10,734 nt of DNA from a candidate division TA06 bacterium SM23_40. Lineage in GTDB: Bacteria; LJUI01; SM1-40. Numbering within the stretch: position 1 is the stretch's first letter; every line of letters starts with the position of its first letter. The DNA lies in the NCBI GenBank assembly GCA_001303705.1, contig LJUI01000106.1, positions 1 to 10,734 on the forward strand, given 5' to 3'. A program made the translations under genes and the position numbers. Below the pieces are notes generated by a model. The model saw only the letters and a program-made list of their open reading frames with translations. It was not told where the DNA came from and ran no database searches. Shown piece by piece: positions 1-6,819 of the stretch.

Positions 1-24
1 ACACCCTGCCCGTCCGTATCCTGT

Positions 25-54
25 GTACGGCGCCCATTCCAGGCGCTCACGTAC
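25..54 (-). terminator. hairpin downstream of the GATase-fold gene, possible terminator
   Basis: An imperfect inverted repeat starts about ten bases past the stop codon of the secreted protein gene. The outer arms GTACG/CGTAC (25-29 and 50-54) and inner arms GCGCC/GGCGC (30-34 and 42-46) give ten base pairs, with a three-base bulge at 47-49 and a seven-base loop. No T-run follows on the minus strand, so it is not a textbook intrinsic terminator. It could be a Rho-dependent 3' end or an RNA-stabilising hairpin. Confidence 0.4.
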
Positions 55-63
55 CCGCCGCCG

Positions 64-1182
64 CTACGGCACCATCTCGAACTGGAACGTGTCCTGATCC
101 CACAGATCATCAGGAGGCTGGCCGATCATCGCCGTCGCCGCGTACGTGCCGAGCGGAGCGGCCATGGGAATGGGATGCGCCATATGCTTCTCGATGTACG
201 CTCCCGGACCCAGCGTCACCGGCCTCGGCGAGATCACCTCCACCTGCCCAATACCGGGCACGTCAGCAACGACCTTCCCCCAGAACGTCTGAGCAACATC
301 AGTCTGGTTTGCCAGGATCGCCGTGTACCCGAGTGTGCCGCCCGGGTGGTAGAAGACAGCATCGGGAACGAGGTTGATCGTCACCGACGGCATTCCGGCG
401 GCCCACTTCAGCGCGTTCTCGAAGACGCGGTGGAAGTCTCCCCCGAAATCGATCCCGTAGTTGCCATGGTTCTCGTACGCCGGGAAGATACTGATGGCGA
501 CCATCCGTCCTCCCGTGGTGGCGTCGTACGCCATCGCCGGCGTCTGATCGGACCACCTGGCCAGCCCGGTGGCGCCCGGCTGCATGGCCGTCCCTCCATG
601 GAAACTGGTGCACCAGAGGGAGGTGACACCGGCAGTCACCGCGTGCGGAACGATCGAGCCCGGGTCGAGTTCGTCATAGTTGTACTCGCATCCTCCCGCC
701 TCGATAAGGGGACAGATTCCTTCCATCAGACCCCAGCCGTACCCAGCTGGCCACGTGGACCAGTCCTGCCAGACGAACGTGGCGAAGACGACGCGTCCAT
801 CATAGTTGGTGACATAGTCGTAGATGACCGCCCCCACATTGGGCGCGTTGGCGAAGATGCCGTTCTCGAAGAGCAGCACGACGTCGTAGGCCTGGAGCTG
901 ATCGATCGTGGGCGTCACGGTAACGCAGTCGAATATGTCGAAGGCCAGGCCATACATGTTGTCGGCAAAGTCCTGAGCAGTTGCGGTCAGGTCGCTGTAG
1001 CTGTTCGCCAACAACAGGCAATAGACATCATCGTCGGTCGGCGCCTCCGGAACGTAGTTCCCGGACCCCTCGGCTATCGCTTTTCCCCTCTCGACAGTCC
1101 CTGAACCATACCCTGCAACCAGCACCGCGCTCGCTCCCGCGACGACCAATATCATTGCGAAAATCACTGTCCTGTTCATCAT
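64..1182 (-). CDS. secreted GATase-fold protein with C-terminal Ig-like domain
   Basis: The product is 372 aa, with a signal peptide at about residues 1-24 (MMNRT, a long hydrophobic run, then AGYGSG), so it is probably exported. Residues 52-263 alternate predicted beta strands and helices (DVYCLLLAN, YDVVLLFENG, GRVVFATFVW, GRMVAISIF, FENALKWAAG). This resembles the class I glutamine-amidotransferase/ThuA-like flavodoxin fold often found in surface proteins of uncultured bacteria. I see no convincing catalytic Cys-His pair, so I do not call it an enzyme. Residues 266-370 form a beta-rich domain that recurs in the beta-helix protein at the other end of the window. AGGAGG at 1187-1192 lies four bases before the first ATG and seven before the second (1177-1179), so translation may start at the second. 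The stop is TAG. An upstream sigma70-type promoter at 1556-1584 probably drives it through a long leader. The function is unknown. Confidence 0.85.
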   Translation of the reverse strand: MMNRTVIFAMILVVAGASAVLVAGYGSGTVERGKAIAEGSGNYVPEAPTDDDVYCLLLANSYSDLTATAQDFADNMYGLAFDIFDCVTVTPTIDQLQAYDVVLLFENGIFANAPNVGAVIYDYVTNYDGRVVFATFVWQDWSTWPAGYGWGLMEGICPLIEAGGCEYNYDELDPGSIVPHAVTAGVTSLWCTSFHGGTAMQPGATGLARWSDQTPAMAYDATTGGRMVAISIFPAYENHGNYGIDFGGDFHRVFENALKWAAGMPSVTINLVPDAVFYHPGGTLGYTAILANQTDVAQTFWGKVVADVPGIGQVEVISPRPVTLGPGAYIEKHMAHPIPMAAPLGTYAATAMIGQPPDDLWDQDTFQFEMVP

Positions 1183-1549
1183 TGTCCCTCCTCATATCAA
1201 CCGACCCCAATGAGCCAACCACCCCGTCTCGTTGTGACCCTGTACCACCGATCCTCCATCACGTCTGCTCTTCCCACCCCCTCGTATGGTGTGTGTGAAA
1301 TGCCAATGGGGGATCAACCCCCCAGCAATCAGCGGGGATTGCCGGACCTCTTGCCGATTCTTGCCTCGAATCTATGGGAGGTCCCGTCTATCATGTCCGA
1401 TGCGCCCACGCGAATGGAACTGAGGAGGAAACAGGTACCGCCCCCTTCCTCCCTGAGCTACATCGTGAGCCAGCAGAACCTCGCCCTATTGCCCACAATA
1501 GAGCAGGGCTACCCAGCACTGCGCTTGCTGTTCATCGCCCGCCGGAGCA
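1183..1549 (-). promoter_or_regulatory. structured non-coding leader / intergenic region
   Basis: No gene is supported between 1183 and 1608. If the promoter at 1556-1584 is used, about 365 nt of leader precede the secreted protein gene. The region holds several inverted repeats. TGGGGG/CCCCCA (1307-1312, 1319-1324) directly abuts GCAATC/GATTGC (1325-1330, 1337-1342). One base later comes GGACCTC/GAGGTCC (1344-1350, 1378-1384), enclosing GATTC/GAATC (1356-1360, 1368-1372) across a symmetric five-by-five internal loop. Further off are GGAGGAA/TTCCTCC (1424-1430, 1446-1452) and CTATTG/CAATAG (1486-1491, 1496-1501). I could not match it to a known riboswitch, 6S, SRP, RNase P or tmRNA core. It could be a cis-regulatory leader, a small RNA on either strand, or intergenic hairpins without function. 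Confidence 0.35.
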
Positions 1550-1555
1550 GCCCCT

Positions 1556-1584
1556 ATTATCCACAATTCTTGCCGGCTTGTCAA
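1556..1584 (-). promoter_or_regulatory. sigma70-type promoter of the secreted GATase-fold gene
   Basis: On the minus strand a perfect -35 box TTGACA (1584-1579) is followed by a 17-base spacer and GATAAT (1561-1556), five of six to the -10 consensus. It lies about 25 bases past the PhoU-like gene stop and points at the secreted protein gene 370 bp away. It therefore separates that gene from the phosphate operon. The start site should be near 1549. Confidence 0.55.
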
Positions 1585-1608
1585 GCACAGATCGGGGTGC
1601 CCCGGCCG

Positions 1609-2292
1609 CTAGGTAACCTCCTCTCCGGTGTCGGCCCGATATCCGATTCGATCGAAGGGATTGGTGATGCTCGTGGCGATATTGACGAGATGCGAGCTGA
1701 TCCTCTTGAGATATCGCATGTACAGGGCGAGCGTAACAGCATCGCTGCAGGAGAACGGCAAGCTCTCGTGATGGATCAGACGTAATATGTGCTGTTCGCA
1801 GAAGCGCTTCACCTTCCACATATCTTCCTGCAGACGTTGTGCCTCGGCCTCGTCGGACTTACGGAGGGCGTGGATCAATCGCCCGAATCCGTTCGCCACG
1901 AGAGCCTCGATCTCCCTGAACTCAGACTCCCACTCCCCCGCCTCAAGCCGGCGGGGATGATCACCGGCGAGCTCGACGATATTTTTGGTGAAGTCCCCTA
2001 TCCGTTCTATGTCGATCACGATACTCGCCAACACGAGACCGATATTGAGGTCGGCAGTACCGCTCACCGCCAGATGAGTGAGGACCTTCTGGCGAACCTC
2101 GCGCTCATATTCGTTGACCTTCCTGTCCAGCTCGTAGATGTCGAAATCGAGTTCTGCATCATCGCGCTCCCGCAGCGATTTGACGGCACCGACAAACATC
2201 GCCCGGTCGATCTCGAGCATCTTCAAGGATTCGGTCAAGGCCTCCTCCATGAGGCTCTTGCGTTGGAATATTTTCTGGAGTTCTTTGAGCAT
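1609..2292 (-). CDS. PhoU-like phosphate signalling/transport regulator
   Basis: The product is 227 aa from the chosen start and is all-helical. It shows the two PhoU helix-bundle signatures: DIERIGDFTKNIVELA in the first half and RYLKRISSHLVNIATSI, followed by NPFDRIGY, near the C-terminus. In PhoU these E/D-rich helices bind metal clusters, and the protein restrains phosphate uptake at the cytoplasmic face of the membrane. I prefer the ATG at 2290-2292 (MLKELQKIF), which has GAGGTGA five bases upstream and matches the usual PhoU start. The alternative ATG at 2311-2313 adds seven residues and would overlap the transporter gene. With the chosen start, the transporter's TGA sits inside this ribosome binding site and five bases separate the stop from the ATG, so translation is probably coupled. 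PhoU-like partners of Na/Pi cotransporters are common, sometimes as fusions (as in the YjbB family), so it more likely controls this transporter than a Pst system. No pst gene is present here. Confidence 0.9.
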   Translation of the reverse strand: MLKELQKIFQRKSLMEEALTESLKMLEIDRAMFVGAVKSLRERDDAELDFDIYELDRKVNEYEREVRQKVLTHLAVSGTADLNIGLVLASIVIDIERIGDFTKNIVELAGDHPRRLEAGEWESEFREIEALVANGFGRLIHALRKSDEAEAQRLQEDMWKVKRFCEQHILRLIHHESLPFSCSDAVTLALYMRYLKRISSHLVNIATSITNPFDRIGYRADTGEEVT

Positions 2293-2297
2293 GATTC

Positions 2298-3602
2298 TCA
2301 CCTCGTCAGCCATACCATCAGCAGCGGTACGACGTAGAACGCGAACAGTATATACCCCAATGGTATGAGCTTGTTCTTGATAGAGATCTCGGCAAGCCCC
2401 CGAGCCAGGAAGAGCGGGATCCCGCGGACCGGACGCAGGGGATAGATGATGGCGATACCGCTGACATTGAAGAACAGGTGTGCGAGGGCGACACTTACTG
2501 CAGCAGGACTCCCTGTCGCCAGGGATGCGAGGAGAGCGGTCACCGTCGTGCCAACATTCGCACCGAGCGTGTAGGGATATATCTGCTCGAGCGCGAGGAT
2601 CCCGGCGCCGGCAAGGGGGACGACCAGCGACGTCGTAATGGAACTGCTCTGCACGAGCGCTGTCAAGATCAGACCAAATGCCAAGCCGCGGATCGCACTT
2701 CTGAATATCACCTTATCGAAGAAGACTTCCGCGCGCCTCATGATGGTCGATCTCAGAGACTTGACCAGGTACTTGAGCGAGAGAAAGAGCAGCACGAGTG
2801 CTACGATGAGCGTGATGATGCCCGACTCGCCCGTCAACCGCACGATGAGCTTTGTCACCGGATCGACGGCTAGTCTGATAGGGCTCACGAAGCTGGGCCC
2901 GGCTACTGCATGAACCAGCCCGGACGCCCAGACGGAGGCTCGCCCGAGGAAGTTCGTGGCGATCTGCAGTGGAAACAGTATGAGCACCGCACACAGATTG
3001 AAGAAGTCATGAACAGTGGCCGCGGCGAATGCGCGGCGGAATTCCGCTTTTCTCGAAAGGTGACCTACGGAGACGATCATATTGGTCACGCTCGTCCCCA
3101 CATTGGCCCCCATGACGATCGGAATGGCCGTGGCGACGGTGAGAGCGCCTCCCCCGACGAGTCCGACGACAAGCGAAGTGGTCAGTGACGAACTCTGTAT
3201 CAGGGCGGTGGCGAGGATGCCGATGAACAGGCCAGTGAGCGGGTTCGAGGTTGCCGCGACCAGCCTCTCTGCCATACCCTCGCCGAACAGCCGAAATGCG
3301 GATCCGAGAAGAGAGATGCTGAGGAGGAAGAGATAGAGGAAGAAGAATATCGCAACGAGGTTGAGCGCCAGGTGCCGCCGTCCACTACTCAGTACCGGCG
3401 CACCGAGGCCCTCAGTCCGGCCAGGCGAAGACCTTGCCCCAGCCGGCGAGAGCCTCCGAGGCCATGGCCCTTCCACGGCATCGGCCAGCTCGGTATCAGC
3501 GGCCTCGACCAACCGCGACTCCGTACCGGCCTCAGCCTGGTCAGGCTCGATACCTACCTCTCGGGAGCTGATATCCACGTGACCGGACTCGGCATGCCCC
3601 AC
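2298..3602 (-). CDS. Na+/phosphate cotransporter (Na/Pi_cotrans, NptA/SLC34-like)
   Basis: The product is 434 aa from the chosen GTG, or 459 aa from an upstream GTG at 3675-3677. Numbered on the long form, it has the inverted-repeat architecture of the family. QSSS plus TTSLVV at 161-170 is followed by GANVGT at 190-195, and the second copy has QSSS at 343-346 and GANVGT at 372-377. These two QSSS hairpins build the Na+ and phosphate site in SLC34/NptA proteins. Many hydrophobic segments lie between 104 and 456. The first roughly 100 residues are hydrophilic, rich in E, D, A, G and R, and not part of the family core. The start at 3602 is chosen because GGAGGGG (3609-3615) lies six bases before it, while the 3677 GTG has no clear ribosome binding site. 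The stop TGA at 2298-2300 is embedded in the ribosome binding site of the PhoU-like gene. The likely role is sodium-driven phosphate import at the inner membrane. Specificity for phosphate over another anion is assumed from the family. Confidence 0.9.
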   Translation of the reverse strand: MGHAESGHVDISSREVGIEPDQAEAGTESRLVEAADTELADAVEGPWPRRLSPAGARSSPGRTEGLGAPVLSSGRRHLALNLVAIFFFLYLFLLSISLLGSAFRLFGEGMAERLVAATSNPLTGLFIGILATALIQSSSLTTSLVVGLVGGGALTVATAIPIVMGANVGTSVTNMIVSVGHLSRKAEFRRAFAAATVHDFFNLCAVLILFPLQIATNFLGRASVWASGLVHAVAGPSFVSPIRLAVDPVTKLIVRLTGESGIITLIVALVLLFLSLKYLVKSLRSTIMRRAEVFFDKVIFRSAIRGLAFGLILTALVQSSSITTSLVVPLAGAGILALEQIYPYTLGANVGTTVTALLASLATGSPAAVSVALAHLFFNVSGIAIIYPLRPVRGIPLFLARGLAEISIKNKLIPLGYILFAFYVVPLLMVWLTR

Positions 3603-3780
3603 GTCCCGCCCCTCCGGATCATATCTCAAAATCGGTGGCAACGGATCGCCCGCGGGCATTGGGGACAACGAGTTCACCCGGCGGTCGAGCCGAACTCGTG
3701 AGCCAGATCTATGAGCATCCGTCAGGCGCAGCGATGCGATGGCCCTCGCGCAACGATTCCGGTGGAGACGAACAACCGGT

Positions 3781-4689
3781 CTATTTGACGAAGAGGATCT
3801 TACGAGAGTCCACCTCGTCGCCCACCCTCAGCCGGCAGAAGTAGACCCCGTTGGCCAGGCGATCGCCCCGCGAATCACAACCGTCCCAGAGGACCCGGTG
3901 ACGGCCGGGGTTCTCCCGCCGTTCGACGAGGACATCCACGAGCTGCCCGGTGATGGCATAGACTCGTATCGAGACTCTCTCCGGCCTGGAGACCGCGTAT
4001 TCGACGGCAATGCGCTCGCGGAATGGGTTGGGTGCGGCAGAGACGATGCGTGACCGATCGCAGAACTCCGACGGCGAGTTCTCGTCACCCCCGTCGACGA
4101 GAACACCGGGAGTCAGGCTCACATCATCGAACAGGGCATACGATCCCACCTGGTCTCCGAATATTCCCAGCCATACAAACGCGGAATCGGCATCCGGCTG
4201 GCCCTGTATGACCTCGGCGATGCCGGTGCGGTGTGTGTAGGAGGGCGCGAGATCGAGCGAGTCATACCACGCGCCGACGGCGAGCGGTCCGGCGAACAGC
4301 AGAACCTCGGCCCACGCGTACTCTGAGCCCGTTCCCGACAGCAGATACTCGAAGTCGAACGTGAATGCCCGGCCGGAAGCCCCCGTGTTCTGCATGACCC
4401 AACCGCCGTACGTCGTATCGATGAACTGCACGATGGCGCACTGAGCAGCGTACTGGCCGCTGTATGCGTTTGTACTCGGCGTCACCGGCTCGAGAATGGG
4501 CGGGATGTTGGGTGTCACCCACTCGTCGGGGATGTTTCCTGTCCAGGCCTCGAATCCCGGATTGAGGAGAAGATTTTGCGCTCTGGCCGGTGAGGCGAAG
4601 GCACCTATGATCGCTACACTCATCGCCGCGGCGAGAAGACAGATCGGCCGACCGAGGAACTTCACTCTGTCCCGGACGTTGTATTGCAT
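3781..4689 (-). CDS. secreted CBM-like protein with FlgD-Ig/T9SS-like C-terminal sorting domain
   Basis: The product is 302 aa. Residues 1-37 form a signal peptide ending SPARA, with Q38 as the likely mature start. The mature protein opens NLLLNPGFEAWTG and reaches SYALFDDVSL near 190. These are the opening and closing signatures of carbohydrate-binding-like beta-sandwich modules in secreted proteins. From about 215 to the end it carries a FlgD-Ig/Por-type tail: AAPNPF, VSIRVYAITGQLV, a Gly-His-Arg turn, WDGCDSRGDRLANGVYFCRL and RKILFVK. In FCB bacteria such tails direct export through type IX secretion or a related route, so the protein is probably on the cell surface or released. The start ATG has GGAGG six bases upstream, and a near-consensus promoter lies at 4751-4780. 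A short inverted repeat CCGGT/ACCGG (3759-3779) follows the stop but is a weak terminator candidate. The ligand is unknown. Confidence 0.88.
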   Translation of the reverse strand: MQYNVRDRVKFLGRPICLLAAAMSVAIIGAFASPARAQNLLLNPGFEAWTGNIPDEWVTPNIPPILEPVTPSTNAYSGQYAAQCAIVQFIDTTYGGWVMQNTGASGRAFTFDFEYLLSGTGSEYAWAEVLLFAGPLAVGAWYDSLDLAPSYTHRTGIAEVIQGQPDADSAFVWLGIFGDQVGSYALFDDVSLTPGVLVDGGDENSPSEFCDRSRIVSAAPNPFRERIAVEYAVSRPERVSIRVYAITGQLVDVLVERRENPGRHRVLWDGCDSRGDRLANGVYFCRLRVGDEVDSRKILFVK

Positions 4690-4750
4690 TGGACTCCTCC
4701 ATTCCTCCGGTCCTTATGCAGATCTCTTTAGAACCGGCGCCGGTCGGGCC

Positions 4751-4780
4751 ATTATCTTACAGGCAGCTCTCAGCTGTCAA
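4751..4780 (-). promoter_or_regulatory. sigma70-type promoter of the T9SS-tail protein gene
   Basis: On the minus strand TTGACA (4780-4775) is separated by 18 bases from GATAAT (4756-4751), giving eleven of twelve consensus positions. The predicted start near 4744 leaves a leader of about 55 bases before the ATG at 4689. A perfect 12-bp palindrome, ACCGGCGCCGGT (4733-4744), falls on the predicted start site and could be an operator. Confidence 0.55.
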
Positions 4781-4902
4781 GAAGAAGATATCGAATGGAG
4801 ATTTCCCTTGACAAGGAATGTCATGAGCATGCTCCAATGTGCGACGGTCTGTGCGTTCTTCGAGACGGACTGTCCCCGAGCACTATTCGAGACGCGGCTC
4901 CG

Positions 4903-5448
4903 ATGACACCTGCTATGACAGACGACGAGTTGATGGCCCGGATCGCAGGTGGAGACGAGGACGCATTCCGCGATCTCGTGCTTCGCTGGGAGCGCCGAGT
5001 CTACGCATTTTTCTTCCGCTGTCTGGGCTCGCGCGAGGATGCGGAGGATCTGGCCCAGGAGACCTTCGTCCGTATCTTCCGTTCGGCCGGACGGTACCGT
5101 GCCCGGGGATCCTTCCCCAGTTACCTGTTTCGGATCGCGGGAAACCTGTATCGCAATGAGGTGAGAAGACGGCGTCGTCGCCCTCAGCCGAGGCTCGAGA
5201 CTGTCGCCCAGAATGGAGATCGGCCAGATGTTGCCCTCGAGCGCCGCGAGCTGGCACAGGCGGTCAGGGCGGCCATCTCCCACCTCCCCGATCGACAGCA
5301 GATCGCCGTCATACTACGGCGGTATGAGGGGCTCACCTATCAGGAGATCGCTGATGCCCTCGGCACGAGCATCCCTGCTGTCGAATCACTGCTCCACCGT
5401 GCCAGCCGATCGCTGCGTGAAGCACTGAAAGACCAGGTCGGGCCCTAG
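4903..5448 (+). CDS. ECF-family RNA polymerase sigma factor
   Basis: The product is 181 aa from the chosen ATG. Region sigma2 spans about residues 20-87 and includes GSREDAEDLAQETFVRIF and the promoter-melting segment through FPSYLFRIAGNLYRNEVRRR. Region sigma4 spans about 118-170, with LPDRQQIAVILRRYEGLTYQEIADALG and the helix-turn-helix SIPAVESLLHRA. There is no sigma3 domain, as expected for ECF factors. The reading frame is open back to an ATG at 4795, but those extra 36 residues do not look like sigma factor sequence. No candidate start (4795, 4837, 4903, 4915) has a good ribosome binding site, so the start is uncertain. It heads a cassette with a zinc-finger anti-sigma, a metal-sensor-like protein and a Spy-like protein, and probably transcribes that cassette and other envelope or metal-stress genes. 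The gene ends in TAG and is followed by a hairpin. Confidence 0.9.
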   Translation: MTPAMTDDELMARIAGGDEDAFRDLVLRWERRVYAFFFRCLGSREDAEDLAQETFVRIFRSAGRYRARGSFPSYLFRIAGNLYRNEVRRRRRRPQPRLETVAQNGDRPDVALERRELAQAVRAAISHLPDRQQIAVILRRYEGLTYQEIADALGTSIPAVESLLHRASRSLREALKDQVGP

Positions 5449-5454
5449 TCCCGC

Positions 5455-5493
5455 CCGGTTCGCGCACGCGGCTCCACGGCCCTGCGCGACCGG
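5455..5493 (+). other. intercistronic hairpin between sigma and anti-sigma genes
   Basis: Six bases separate the sigma-factor stop from CCGGT-T-CGCGC (5455-5465), which pairs with GCGCGACCGG (5484-5493). This gives ten base pairs with a single bulged T and an 18-base loop. No T-run follows, so it is not a standard terminator. It could stabilise the upstream message, slow polymerase, or set the sigma to anti-sigma ratio. Confidence 0.45.
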
Positions 5494-5547
5494 AATACCT
5501 GTCCGCACCCCCGGCGCGAAAAATTCTGTCCAGAGACGCGCAGGTTT

Positions 5548-5576
5548 TTCACACACCCCGTGTTTTGCACTATAGA
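5548..5576 (+). promoter_or_regulatory. possible internal promoter before the anti-sigma gene
   Basis: TTCACA (5548-5553), a 17-base spacer and TATAGA (5571-5576) resemble a sigma70 promoter, matching five of six and four of six positions. The start site would fall about ten bases before the anti-sigma ATG at 5593, which is very short and would place the -10 box on the putative ribosome binding site. The match may be chance. Confidence 0.25.
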
Positions 5577-5592
5577 AAGGACAGATCAGACT

Positions 5593-6180
5593 ATGCGCGA
5601 CAGACACATTGCCGAGCGTCTCACCGCCTACGTCGACGGGCAACTCTCGTCTGAGGAGCGCCGACAGGTTGAAGAACATCTCGCCAGGTGCTCAGCCTGC
5701 CGGCATGAACTGGAAACTCTGGGGCGCCTCTGGACGTTCATAGATGATGGACTGAGAGCCAAGGTAGAGGACGAAGAGCCTATCCCGGCCCTCTGGCCGG
5801 CCATCGCTGTCCGGATAGAGCGTGAGCGAATCCGTCGCAGGCGCTGGCTCCTCCCCTGGATGGAACTGTGGTGGAGACTCCGCGACTCCCTCCGGCCGCT
5901 GCAATGGGCCCGGAGCCCCGGTTGGCGTACTCCGTATGCCTATGCGCTCGCGAGTGCCATTATTCTGGGGTTCCTGGCAGGTGCCGGGCTGGAATACGGA
6001 GCCTCGATGCCGCAGGGCTCGGAGACGATAGCCACAACTCAGGTGGAGGTCCTCGAGCCGGCCGATTACTCCAGTCTGATCGAGCTGCCCGAGGAGTCGT
6101 TCGCGTCTCTATTCTTCGGCGCGGATGGCGCGAACAGCTCTGGATCTTTGAATTCGGAGATCGAGAGGGAAGGAACGTGA
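5593..6180 (+). CDS. zinc-finger anti-sigma factor, single-pass membrane protein
   Basis: The product is 195 aa. The cytoplasmic N-terminus has a ZAS (zf-HC2) motif, H29-x3-C33-x2-C36, within EEHLARCSACRHEL. In this family the motif clamps the partner ECF sigma factor and holds zinc. A basic stretch (RERIRRRRW, about 77-85) precedes one membrane segment near residues 114-132. The remaining 60 or so residues, acidic and Ser/Glu-rich, would be periplasmic. The ATG at 5593 is chosen because an alternative GTG at 5560 has no ribosome binding site and adds eleven unrelated residues; AAAGGA lies about eleven bases before the ATG. It almost certainly regulates the sigma factor encoded upstream. Unusually, the two genes are 144 bases apart with a hairpin between them, whereas sigma/anti-sigma pairs often overlap. 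The stop TGA is one base before the next ATG, so the metal-sensor gene is tightly linked. Confidence 0.87.
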   Translation: MRDRHIAERLTAYVDGQLSSEERRQVEEHLARCSACRHELETLGRLWTFIDDGLRAKVEDEEPIPALWPAIAVRIERERIRRRRWLLPWMELWWRLRDSLRPLQWARSPGWRTPYAYALASAIILGFLAGAGLEYGASMPQGSETIATTQVEVLEPADYSSLIELPEESFASLFFGADGANSSGSLNSEIEREGT

Positions 6181-6181
6181 G

Positions 6182-6808
6182 ATGAGGAAACCATTGCTCA
6201 TACTCCTCACTTTCTCCCTCGCGCTCAACGTGGGGTTCGGAGCTGCAACGCTTTTTCGGTGGCTCGGGTGGCGCTCTGTGGGCCGACCGTTATGGACCGA
6301 GGGCATGCGGCGACCGTCGGGGATGAGGCCGCCGTTCACGCACGGGAATGGCCATCGACCCGGCCACCCAGGTGGGCCAGAACTGGGACCGCACTGGGTG
6401 GATCGCCATCTCGAGCATCTGGATGCATGGGTCACCCTCACTCCGGAGCAGAAGGCTCTTCTGCATGAGGCGCTTTCCCAGTCCCGCGATGAAGCAGGTC
6501 GCCTGGTCCAGAAGTTGAGAGAGCGCCGCGAGGAGCTGCGCGAGCTCCTCTCGAGCGTGGAGGTCGACAGCATCTCGATACGATCGACGGTCGCCGACAT
6601 ATCGCAGCTCCAGAGCGAACTCGACAGTCTCCTCATGGAGACCCTGCTCCGCGAACAGCTCATACTCCGTCCGGAGCAACGTGGGGCATTCGGCCGGTGG
6701 CTTGCGCGTTCGCGCGCTGAACGACACATGCGTATGCACAAGGGGGACCAGTCCCCTGGCGGCGATGACCCGTCGTCAACCAAGATCGACCCGCCTCCCG
6801 GGCGATAA
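6182..6808 (+). CDS. periplasmic heavy-metal-sensor-like protein (CnrX/Metal_resist-like)
   Basis: The product is 208 aa. An N-terminal hydrophobic anchor (about residues 4-23) precedes a His/Pro/Gly-rich linker with histidines near 54, 58, 62, 71, 76 and 79. A long helical hairpin follows (about 86-180). It contains two LTxxQ-type motifs, LTPEQKALL at 86-94 and LRPEQRGAF at 162-170, as in the CnrX/Spy/CpxP/ZraP superfamily. CnrX senses Ni/Co in the periplasm and, with the anti-sigma CnrY, controls the sigma factor CnrH. The same three roles appear here side by side, so this protein probably senses metal or misfolded protein and signals to the anti-sigma. Which metal, if any, cannot be read from the sequence. 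AAGGA about nine bases upstream supports the ATG, and the start lies one base after the anti-sigma stop. Confidence 0.75.
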   Translation: MRKPLLILLTFSLALNVGFGAATLFRWLGWRSVGRPLWTEGMRRPSGMRPPFTHGNGHRPGHPGGPELGPHWVDRHLEHLDAWVTLTPEQKALLHEALSQSRDEAGRLVQKLRERREELRELLSSVEVDSISIRSTVADISQLQSELDSLLMETLLREQLILRPEQRGAFGRWLARSRAERHMRMHKGDQSPGGDDPSSTKIDPPPGR

Positions 6809-6819
6809 CAGTACTCTCT

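Noticed and set aside
175-1104. 309-codon plus-strand open frame
   Set aside because: It is antisense to the secreted GATase-fold gene. It is Arg/Asp/Val/Gly-rich with no recognisable domain and no ribosome binding site, whereas the minus strand has a signal peptide and AGGAGG.
1453-1464. tRNA-like string GATGTAGCTCAG on the minus strand
   Set aside because: It resembles a tRNA D-arm start, but no anticodon stem, T-loop GGTTCGA or matching acceptor arm follows at the right distance.
1210-1785. 191-codon plus-strand open frame crossing the intergenic region
   Set aside because: It runs antisense into the clearly identified PhoU-like gene, has no domain, and covers hairpins and the promoter at 1556-1584.
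3618-3623. TATGAT -10-like box upstream of the Na/Pi cotransporter
   Set aside because: No -35 element at the right spacing, and the predicted start site would fall inside the ribosome binding site at 3609-3615.
4808-4840. TTGACA (4808-4813) as a plus-strand promoter for the sigma gene
   Set aside because: No acceptable -10 box occurs at 15-19 bases; at 17 it reads GCTCCA. An ECF-type promoter was not recognisable either.
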